A stretch of DNA of 21,382 nt from Erysipelotrichaceae bacterium (GTDB lineage: Bacteria > Bacillota_I > Bacilli_A > Erysipelotrichales > Erysipelotrichaceae), in assembly GCA_900759455.1 (NCBI GenBank), contig CAAEVI010000116.1, positions 1-21,382 of the forward strand, given 5' to 3'. Within the stretch, counting starts at the first letter, position 1. Every line of letters starts with the position of its first letter. Of this stretch, positions 1 to 6,674 are shown in pieces. A program made the translations under genes and the position numbers. The notes below the pieces were generated by a model. The model saw only the letters and a program-made list of their open reading frames with translations. It did not search any database and was not told the DNA's origin.

Positions 1-2
1 AG

Positions 3-1781
3 ACGGAGCTCGGTGCCGGCACCAAACGGATCAGCAAGGAAAAAATGCAGCAGATCAAAGATCTGAACCTTCCGGGGATCGATTTCATCGAAACGAGCGA
101 TCGCGATTATCCGACCGGCACGTTTGCTTCGCATCTGGTCGGATTTGCCAGCTATGATGAAGAGGAACAGCGCATCATCGGTAAGATGGGGTTGGAATAT
201 GCTTTGGAAGACTATCTTTCCGGAGAAAACGGATGGATGCAGTATCAGCGGGCGGCGGACGGAACCGAACTTCCGGGAACGCGCTATGTCGGCGCGCAGG
301 CCGTTGACGGTAATGATGTCTATCTGACATTGGATTCCAATGTACAGTCGACCCTGGAAACAAGTCTTCAGGAAACGATGAAGGACAGTAAGTGCGAAAG
401 CGCATGGGCCCTGGTCGTCGAAGTAGAAACGGGCAAAATACTGGGATGGGGAAGTTATCCGACCTTTGATATGAACAAGCATGACATTACTCAGTATCTG
501 AATATGGCCAGCGACAATGCCTATGAACCAGGTTCGGTCATGAAGGGCATTACTTATGCGGCTGCCCTTGATTCCGGCAATTATCCATATAATCAGAAAT
601 ATCGCGCAGGTGTTTTCTCTTATACTTATGATGAAAGCACCAAAAAAATATCACGAACAACCAAAAGCACGGTTTATCCGAGCATTCGTGATGCGCTTGG
701 ACATGATTATGGAACGCTGACTTTTGATGACGGATTTGTTTACTCTTCCAATGTCGGTATCTGCTGTCTGCTCGCCGATTATCTGACGGCCAAGACATTT
801 GAGGAATACCTGGAACGCTTCGGTTTTTTCAAAAGCGTCGATATTCCTTTTGCCTCCAATGCAACAGGAGTAAAAAACTTTTCACATCCGACCGACATCC
901 TCTCCACGGGCTTTGGTCAGTCCTCTTCGGTTACTGCTCTGCAGATGGTACAGGCATATACGGCCATTTTCAATGACGGTGTGATGGTACGCCCGTATGT
1001 GGTGGACAGCATTGTGGACAGCTACAGCAATGAAACGATCGAGTCCTGGACAACGGAAAAAGTAGGCCAGCCGATCAGCAAAGAAACTAGTGAATATATG
1101 CGTGATCTGATGGCCAAGGTCGTTTCCGAAGACTATGGAACAGGACATCGTTACCAGATGGATGACATTGATGTCATCGCCAAGACCGGAACCGGACAGA
1201 TTGCCGGGGAAGACGGCTATACGGACTCCAAGTACACTTCCAGCGTAATGATGGCGGCTCCGGCCGAAGATCCAAAGGTGATGCTTTACTATGTCTTTGT
1301 TTCCGATGACATCATTGATTTTAATGACGAGCCAATCAAAAACGTGTTTAAAGAGGCTTTGGTCGCGGCAGGTGTCAGCGGGGAAGGCGAGAACAGTTCT
1401 GATTCCGACAAAGATTCCAGCAGCACATGGGAAACGTATACAGCGCCGGTATTTGTCAATCATTCGCTTGATTATGTCGAGAGCAAACTGGATGAATATG
1501 CGTTTGAAACAGTGATCATCGGTGATGGAACCAGCGTGGTTGCACAGTATCCGTCTGCCAATAAAACGATCACGTCAAATGAAAGGATGCTGCTGCTGAC
1601 GGAGGGCACCTCCATCACGATGCCGAACATGATCGGATGGACCCGAAAGGAAGTGAATGCTTTCTGTGAACTGACCGGCATTGACATAACGGTGGAAGGA
1701 AATGGAAAAGTCACGTCGCAAAGTGTCAAAAAAGGAAAAACAATCAGTGCTGACAGTGAAATCAGTGTGAAGATGGAGTAA
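3..1781 (+). CDS. PASTA-domain penicillin-binding transpeptidase (class B, PBP2x/FtsI-like), 5' truncated
   Basis: The frame is open to the left edge, so the N-terminal membrane anchor and most of the dimerisation domain are missing. Counting from the first in-window Met at 45, the three penicillin-binding motifs are SVMK (164-167, acylated Ser164), SSN (234-236) and KTGT (380-383). About 110 C-terminal residues form two PASTA-like repeats, after a Ser/Asp/Glu-rich linker near 450-465. By family knowledge this is an extracytoplasmic D,D-transpeptidase making septal peptidoglycan; PASTA repeats are typical of PBP2x and SpoVD. Its place just before ftsA and ftsZ fits a division role. No divIB/ftsQ-like or mur gene lies between it and ftsA. 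The family is certain; PBP2x versus SpoVD type cannot be settled without the N-terminus. Confidence 0.93.
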   Translation, partial: TELGAGTKRISKEKMQQIKDLNLPGIDFIETSDRDYPTGTFASHLVGFASYDEEEQRIIGKMGLEYALEDYLSGENGWMQYQRAADGTELPGTRYVGAQAVDGNDVYLTLDSNVQSTLETSLQETMKDSKCESAWALVVEVETGKILGWGSYPTFDMNKHDITQYLNMASDNAYEPGSVMKGITYAAALDSGNYPYNQKYRAGVFSYTYDESTKKISRTTKSTVYPSIRDALGHDYGTLTFDDGFVYSSNVGICCLLADYLTAKTFEEYLERFGFFKSVDIPFASNATGVKNFSHPTDILSTGFGQSSSVTALQMVQAYTAIFNDGVMVRPYVVDSIVDSYSNETIESWTTEKVGQPISKETSEYMRDLMAKVVSEDYGTGHRYQMDDIDVIAKTGTGQIAGEDGYTDSKYTSSVMMAAPAEDPKVMLYYVFVSDDIIDFNDEPIKNVFKEALVAAGVSGEGENSSDSDKDSSSTWETYTAPVFVNHSLDYVESKLDEYAFETVIIGDGTSVVAQYPSANKTITSNERMLLLTEGTSITMPNMIGWTRKEVNAFCELTGIDITVEGNGKVTSQSVKKGKTISADSEISVKME

Positions 1782-1852
1782 AAAAACAAATCAAAAACCA
1801 ATTTGTGGAAAAGTGCATAAAGAATGATAAAAAGGCAGGGAAATGCTAGAAT

Positions 1853-1886
1853 TTCTTATTCCGCAAATGCGTATTTATGATATGAT
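1853..1886 (+). promoter_or_regulatory. Possible promoter for ftsA-ftsZ
   Basis: The 138-bp gap before ftsA is AT-rich. It holds two overlapping TATGAT hexamers (1876-1881 and 1881-1886), and TTCTTA lies 17 bp before the first. The -35 match is poor (3 of 6), so this is weak. Transcription may instead read through from the PBP gene, because no terminator is visible between them. Confidence 0.3.
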
Positions 1887-1919
1887 TATATAGTAATTGT
1901 AAAGAAGTGAGGAAAGTCT

Positions 1920-3173
1920 ATGGGTAGAAAGGAAATCTACGCGGCTTTGGAAATCGCTGATCATGAAGTACGCCTTGTTATCGGAGAACTTTTTGAGGCA
2001 AGACTGAATATGCTTCGAGTAGAGAGAGTACAGACCAGCGGGGTGAACAATAAGGAAATCGTCGATGAAAAAGCAGTTGTTTCTGCAATTCGCAAAGCAG
2101 TTGCCAATGCGACGATCGCGCTTGGATGCCGAATTGAACGTGTCCTTTTGGCGATTCCTTCGATTGAGGTGACTCGCTGCAACCAGAAGATCAATGTTTC
2201 CATCGATGATGGTACGAGAACCGTAAGGTTGTATCATATACAAAGCGGCTTTAATAAAGCAATCGGCTATCGACCGGCCGTCCATCTGGAACTGGTAAAT
2301 GTCGGCTGCATCAAATATAAGATCAACGGCATCACATCACGCAAGCTGCCGTTGGGTGAAACTTGTGACAGTTTTGTGATGGATATGGATCTCTTGTTTG
2401 CACAGAAGAAAACCGTGTATGCATATGCACGGTGCGTGGAACAGGCCAATCTGGAGATACTGGACATCTGTCTGGACTCTTATGCCATGGCACAGGAGGC
2501 GGCTGTTTTCGAACAGGCGATCGACCGTTATGTCGTACAGGTGGATCTGTGCCGTTACAATACATGTCTTTCTCTGTTTGCGCATGGCAAGCTGATGAAG
2601 TGTATTTTGCTGAAAGAAGGCTATGCTTCCTGGTATGAGGAGCTTCAGAATAAATATGGTCTAAAGGATCATGTATGTTATCGTCTGCTTCAGAATATCT
2701 TTGACAAAGATCCAAAGAAAAACGGAGACAATATCATTTATCTGGAAAATATCAATGATGTACAGATAGCGCTGAGTGCACATGAAGTTTATGCTTTGTG
2801 TTATGAACGCATCGAGGAATGGATCGAAAAGATCAACGAAACGTGCCGGCCGATCACGCAGGGCGGCAATACAAGATATGTTGTCAGTGGCGAAGGCGTC
2901 AATATCCAGATACTCGAGCAGCTGATGGATCGATTCAGTGCGTCGGCAAGCAGTTATGTTCCCCAGACGATCGGAGCAAGGGATGGGGCATATACGACGG
3001 CAATCGGTATGATCTACAGCTGGAAGGAGATACAGGAGGTCCGCAAGGACGAACGTATCAGCGTCAATCGAAACGAAATGGAAGAAAGCGTGGAGTCGAT
3101 CCGCAAAGTTGCCCATGACGGGGAAGGCGGATTTACCAGGAAGCTAAAAAATATGTTGCTGAGTGACAAGTGA
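1920..3173 (+). CDS. ftsA: Cell-division protein FtsA, divergent, with degraded ATP-binding loops
   Basis: 417 aa, the usual FtsA length. GAGG at 1909-1912 is spaced 7 nt from the ATG. Identity rests on position directly before ftsZ, the overall actin/FtsA layout, and a C-terminal amphipathic segment (about 403-417, GGFTRKLKNMLLSDK) that matches the FtsA membrane-targeting helix. FtsA tethers FtsZ filaments to the membrane and starts divisome assembly. The odd part is the nucleotide pocket. The phosphate-1 loop, normally D-x-G-S/T, reads E11-I-A13-D. The phosphate-2 loop, normally D-x-GGG-T-T, reads D209-L-C-R-Y-N-T215, with no glycines. The adenosine loop keeps only G324-E-G326. ATP binding may be weak or lost. 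The gene ends 17 nt before the ftsZ start, so the two are probably co-transcribed. Confidence 0.85.
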   Translation: MGRKEIYAALEIADHEVRLVIGELFEARLNMLRVERVQTSGVNNKEIVDEKAVVSAIRKAVANATIALGCRIERVLLAIPSIEVTRCNQKINVSIDDGTRTVRLYHIQSGFNKAIGYRPAVHLELVNVGCIKYKINGITSRKLPLGETCDSFVMDMDLLFAQKKTVYAYARCVEQANLEILDICLDSYAMAQEAAVFEQAIDRYVVQVDLCRYNTCLSLFAHGKLMKCILLKEGYASWYEELQNKYGLKDHVCYRLLQNIFDKDPKKNGDNIIYLENINDVQIALSAHEVYALCYERIEEWIEKINETCRPITQGGNTRYVVSGEGVNIQILEQLMDRFSASASSYVPQTIGARDGAYTTAIGMIYSWKEIQEVRKDERISVNRNEMEESVESIRKVAHDGEGGFTRKLKNMLLSDK

Positions 3174-3190
3174 GAGAGAGGGGCAGTATC

Positions 3191-4270
3191 ATGAATGAAT
3201 TCAATCAGGTAGCAAATATCAAGGTCTTCGGCATCGGCGGCGGAGGAAGCAATGCGGTCAACCGCATGGTCGCTGACGGTGTCAAGGGAGTAACCTTTTA
3301 TATCGCAAATACAGACGTGCAGGTCATGCGCAATTCGGAATGTGAAAACAAGATCGTTCTGGGTCGGGAAACGACAAAAGGTCTGGGTGCCGGAGGTAAT
3401 CCGGAAGTAGGACGCAAAGCGGCGGAAGAAACAGAAAACGAGATTCGCGAAGCCATCAAGGGAAGCGATATGGTCTTCCTGACAGCCGGACTGGGCGGAG
3501 GAACAGGAACGGGAGCAGCACCTCTTTTCGCAAAGATTGCCAAAGAAGAGGGGGCCTTGACGATCGGTATCGTCACGAAACCGTTCATGTTTGAAGGGAA
3601 ACGCCGGGAAAGAAATGCTGTTTCAGGTCTGGCAGAACTGCAGAAATATACGGATTCTTTGATCATCGTATCCAATAACAATCTGCTGGAAGTGATCGGA
3701 CGCAAACCGATCGAGGAAGCATTCCAGGCAGCGGACAATGTGCTTCGTCAGGGCGTGCAGACGATCTCGGATCTGATCGCGGTTCCGGCACTGGTCAATC
3801 TGGACTTTGCGGATGTCCGCAGTGTCATGCAGAATCAGGGTGCTGCTTTGATCGGTATCGGTATGGCCGATGGCGAAGACAAGGCGATCAATGCGGCTGA
3901 AAAAGCAATTCAGTCACCATTGCTTGAAGCTCAGATCACAGGTGCAAAGAGTGCCATCATCAATATCACCGGCGGCGATAAGGTTTCTTTGTATGATGCA
4001 CAGAGTGCCGTAGCGGTGATCCAGGATGCTGCCGGCGGTGAAATCGATACGATTTTCGGTATTGCCATCAATGAACAGCTGGGAGATGCGATCATTGTTA
4101 CGGTGATCGCAACCGGTTTTGAACAGAACAGCGAACCGCAGGAAACGGTCGTCAAAAGCGCGCCAAGAACAAGTGCGACCGTGGTAAAACCGCAGCCTGC
4201 AGCGCACAGCGAAGCAACAGAAGAGGATGATCTGGATAAGAGCATTCCAAGTTTCTTCTTTAATCGATAA
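3191..4270 (+). CDS. ftsZ: Cell-division GTPase FtsZ
   Basis: 359 aa. The start at 3191 is chosen because GAGAGGGG (3176-3183) sits 7 nt upstream and because the protein then begins with the usual short tail before the first glycine loop. The tubulin signature GGGTGTGA is at 102-109. The N-terminal loop GIGGGGSN is near 14-21, and the T7 synergy loop NLDFADVR is at 203-210 with catalytic D205 and D208. An acidic linker leads to a C-terminal peptide ending DLDKSIPSFFFNR, a variant of the conserved tail that binds FtsA and SepF. Polymerised FtsZ forms the Z-ring at midcell. All motifs are intact, in contrast to the divergent FtsA upstream. Confidence 0.98.
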   Translation: MNEFNQVANIKVFGIGGGGSNAVNRMVADGVKGVTFYIANTDVQVMRNSECENKIVLGRETTKGLGAGGNPEVGRKAAEETENEIREAIKGSDMVFLTAGLGGGTGTGAAPLFAKIAKEEGALTIGIVTKPFMFEGKRRERNAVSGLAELQKYTDSLIIVSNNNLLEVIGRKPIEEAFQAADNVLRQGVQTISDLIAVPALVNLDFADVRSVMQNQGAALIGIGMADGEDKAINAAEKAIQSPLLEAQITGAKSAIINITGGDKVSLYDAQSAVAVIQDAAGGEIDTIFGIAINEQLGDAIIVTVIATGFEQNSEPQETVVKSAPRTSATVVKPQPAAHSEATEEDDLDKSIPSFFFNR

Positions 4271-4272
4271 AA

Positions 4273-4647
4273 ATGTATATTTACTACATAGATGATTCAT
4301 TCTTTCAGCCTTCCGCCTTTTCCAGAACGATGCTTGCCAGACTGGAGAGATGTTTTGAGGCGGATCCGCCCTCTGTCATACTGATTTCAGCGGCAGAGAG
4401 GCATAATATTCGCATGAATCGTTTTATCCAAAAATACAAACAGAATATAAATGTCCTCATCAGTCCCTGTTTGTTTGATGTATGCGGTATTCGCGGACAT
4501 TTGCGCAGCACTTCGCTGCTGCTGGACGATTACGGTTTTCATCGCTGCTTTTCGGGGAGTTATGTGCTTTATGACTGCGTGCGGAAAAGTGATGAGCGCC
4601 GTTATCTGGATCTGTTTGTTCATGATGGAGAAAAACACAGTCAATAG
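4273..4647 (+). CDS. Unrecognised 124-aa protein in the ftsAZ transcript
   Basis: I do not recognise this family. The ATG is only 2 nt after the ftsZ stop and has no clear Shine-Dalgarno sequence, so it is probably expressed by coupling to ftsZ translation. The sequence looks like a small cytosolic globular protein: hydrophobic strands (YIYYID, VILISA, NVLISPCLF) alternate with basic helices, and there are four cysteines (28, 87, 92 and 112) but no CxxC pair, transmembrane segment or signal peptide. A terminator follows within 15 nt, so it is the last gene of the division transcript. Being locked behind ftsZ suggests, but does not show, a division-related role. Confidence 0.6.
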   Translation: MYIYYIDDSFFQPSAFSRTMLARLERCFEADPPSVILISAAERHNIRMNRFIQKYKQNINVLISPCLFDVCGIRGHLRSTSLLLDDYGFHRCFSGSYVLYDCVRKSDERRYLDLFVHDGEKHSQ

Positions 4648-4658
4648 AGATTTTCATT

Positions 4659-4681
4659 GAGGAGGGCAACCTCCTTTTTTT
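4659..4681 (+). terminator. Intrinsic terminator of the ftsA-ftsZ transcript
   Basis: AGGAGG (4660-4665) pairs perfectly with CCTCCT (4670-4675) around a GCAA tetraloop, and is followed by a run of seven T (4675-4681). Confidence 0.9.
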
Positions 4682-4734
4682 GTCTGTTCGTACAAAAGCA
4701 CAAAAAAAACCCTTACATTTTGTTTGAAACATAA

Positions 4735-4763
4735 TTGCAAAAGATGACAAAGTTTACTATTAT
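4735..4763 (+). promoter_or_regulatory. Sigma-A promoter of the transketolase pair
   Basis: TTGCAA (4735-4740) and TATTAT (4758-4763) are separated by exactly 17 bp. Transcription would start near 4770, about 30 nt before the ribosome-binding site. The preceding gene is closed by a terminator, so a promoter is needed here. Confidence 0.65.
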
Positions 4764-4802
4764 ATACTAAGAGAGGGTATGAAACAGAAAAGGAGAGAGC
4801 AT

Positions 4803-5627
4803 ATGGAAAATGAAAAACTCAAGTTTTATGCAACGAATGTCAGAAAAGACATCCTGACCGAAGTACACGCTGCACAGAGCGGTCATCCGGGAGGAAGTCT
4901 GGGAGCCGCTGATTTGCTGACGGCGTTATATTTCGACGAAATGGACATCACTGAGGAAAATCTTGATTCCATTGATCGTGACCGCTTCGTGCTGAGCAAA
5001 GGTCATGCGTCACCATTGCTTTATGCAGTGCTTTGTGAGAAAGGCTTCATGAAAAAGGAGGAGCTGCTGACTTTCCGTCAGATCAACAGTCGTCTGCAGG
5101 GCCATCCGAACATGAACTATGTAGCCGGTGTCGATATGTCGACCGGTTCCCTTGGACAGGGCATCTCAACTGCTGTGGGCATGGCGATGGCAAATAAACT
5201 GGATGGCAATGCGCATCGGATTTATGCCTTGCTGGGAGACGGTGAGTGTCAGGAAGGACAGGTATGGGAAGCAAGCATGGCTGCCGGTCACTATAAGCTC
5301 GATAATCTGTGTGTGATCGTGGATCATAACGGATTACAGATTGACGGAAATGTGGCGGATGTCATGAATGTAGACCCGCTGGAAGAAAAATTTAAAGCAT
5401 TTAATTTTCATGTGATTAAGATCAACGGGCATGATTTTGATGAAATCAAAGCGGCATTTAAGGAAGCCCGTGAAACAAAAGGTATGCCTACCGCAATCAT
5501 TGCGATGACCATCAAAGGAAAAGGCGTGTCATTCATGGAAAATCAGGCCGGCTGGCATGGTACGGCACCGAATGACGAACAATATGAACAGGCAATGAAC
5601 GAGCTGGGAGGAGAAGATCATGAGTAA
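4803..5627 (+). CDS. Transketolase, N-terminal (thiamine-diphosphate-binding) subunit
   Basis: 274 aa. The start at 4803 follows AGGAGAG (4791-4797); an in-frame ATG at 4779 lacks a good site. The protein matches the first third of one-piece transketolase: GHPGGS near 27-32, the KGHASPLLY segment, and the thiamine-diphosphate motif starting GDGE at 145-148 and ending near N176. With the next gene it would transfer two-carbon units between ketose and aldose phosphates in the non-oxidative pentose-phosphate pathway. Split transketolases, with the pyrophosphate- and pyrimidine-binding domains on separate chains, are common in Firmicutes and archaea. The 8-bp overlap with the next gene supports coupled, equimolar synthesis. 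Split DXP synthase-like or sugar-specific paralogues cannot be excluded by eye. Confidence 0.92.
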   Translation: MENEKLKFYATNVRKDILTEVHAAQSGHPGGSLGAADLLTALYFDEMDITEENLDSIDRDRFVLSKGHASPLLYAVLCEKGFMKKEELLTFRQINSRLQGHPNMNYVAGVDMSTGSLGQGISTAVGMAMANKLDGNAHRIYALLGDGECQEGQVWEASMAAGHYKLDNLCVIVDHNGLQIDGNVADVMNVDPLEEKFKAFNFHVIKINGHDFDEIKAAFKEARETKGMPTAIIAMTIKGKGVSFMENQAGWHGTAPNDEQYEQAMNELGGEDHE

Positions 5628-6540
5628 ATGCGCAACAAGAACAGCTTATGGAAAAGCTTTGGCAGAATTGATTCAGGAAAACGAAAGAGTAGTGGTATTC
5701 GACGCCGACCTCGCCGGCAGTACAAAAACCGCTGAAGCAAAGAAAGCATGTCCTGAACGCCATTTCGACATGGGAATCGCCGAGGCAAATATGATCAATG
5801 TTGCGGCTGGTTTTGCGGCCAGCGGCAAGATCGCGTTTGCTTCAAGCTTTGCGATGTTTGCATCCGGAAGAGCATATGAACAGATTCGTAATACTGTCGG
5901 TTATCCGCATCTGAATGTTAAAGTATGTGCGACTCATTCAGGACTCAGCGTAGGTGAAGACGGCGCAAGCCATCAGTGCAACGAAGATATTGCTTTGATG
6001 CGCACGATTCCGGGAATGACTGTCATTCAGCCTTGTGATGCACAGGAGACAATGCAGGTCATTAAAGCCGTTGCCGAGATTGACGGGCCTTGCTATGTGC
6101 GTTTAGGGCGTTCCAACGTAGAAGATGTCAATGACGAAAATTATCATTTCGAATTAGGCAAAGGCGTGACCCTGCGTAAAGGAAGCAAAGTTGCGATCAT
6201 TGCTACCGGACTGATGGTGCAGGAAGCATTAAAAGCCTGTGATCTGGTCGATGCGGATCCTACCGTGATCAATATCCATACGATCAAGCCGATCGATGAA
6301 GAACTGATCGTGGAAACAGCAAAGACGCATGATGTGATCATTACGGCTGAAGAACATTCGATCATCGGCGGTTTGGGAAGCGCGGTCTGCGATGTTCTGG
6401 CTGACAAAGGACTGGGCTGCCGTGTTTATAAGATCGGTGTCAAAGATACATACGGCGAAAGCGGAAAGCCTGCTGATCTGTTTCATAAATATGAAATTGA
6501 TGCAGAAGCAATCGCTGCAAAGATCAAAGAAGTTTTATAA
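5620..6540 (+). CDS. Transketolase, C-terminal (pyrimidine-binding) subunit
   Basis: 306 aa. The ATG lies inside the end of the previous gene (8-bp overlap), with GGGAGGAG at 5606-5613. It carries the pyrimidine-binding domain. The motif HFDMGIAEANMINVAAG places the conserved glutamate that activates the thiamine cofactor at E55, and the stretch CATHSGLSVGEDGASHQ is typical of transketolase. The C-terminal domain from about residue 190 (KGSKVAIIATGLMVQEAL) is the usual transketolase C fold. It works as a heteromer with the preceding subunit in the cytoplasm. A strong terminator follows. Confidence 0.93.
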   Translation: MSKCATRTAYGKALAELIQENERVVVFDADLAGSTKTAEAKKACPERHFDMGIAEANMINVAAGFAASGKIAFASSFAMFASGRAYEQIRNTVGYPHLNVKVCATHSGLSVGEDGASHQCNEDIALMRTIPGMTVIQPCDAQETMQVIKAVAEIDGPCYVRLGRSNVEDVNDENYHFELGKGVTLRKGSKVAIIATGLMVQEALKACDLVDADPTVINIHTIKPIDEELIVETAKTHDVIITAEEHSIIGGLGSAVCDVLADKGLGCRVYKIGVKDTYGESGKPADLFHKYEIDAEAIAAKIKEVL

Positions 6541-6561
6541 CAGATATCAGATAAAATGGAC

Positions 6562-6605
6562 AAAGCTTTCTTTTGGCCGTGAGCGGCTGAAAGAAAGCTT
6601 TTTTT
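6562..6605 (+). terminator. Strong intrinsic terminator after the transketolase pair
   Basis: AAAGCTTTCTTT (6562-6573) pairs perfectly with AAAGAAAGCTTT (6590-6601). The stem continues inside with GCCG/CGGC around a TGAG loop (6580-6583), and a T tract runs to 6605. Confidence 0.92.
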
Positions 6606-6674
6606 GTCTGCTTTTGGCAAAAATATCATATTCACGTTTTAAGATCCATAGATTTTGGTGAAAGGATGGTGGAT

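Noticed and set aside
882..1463. A 193-codon minus-strand frame inside the penicillin-binding protein gene
   Set aside because: It lies wholly antisense to a gene with all catalytic motifs, has no ribosome-binding site and reads as low-quality, His/Arg/Ile-rich sequence.
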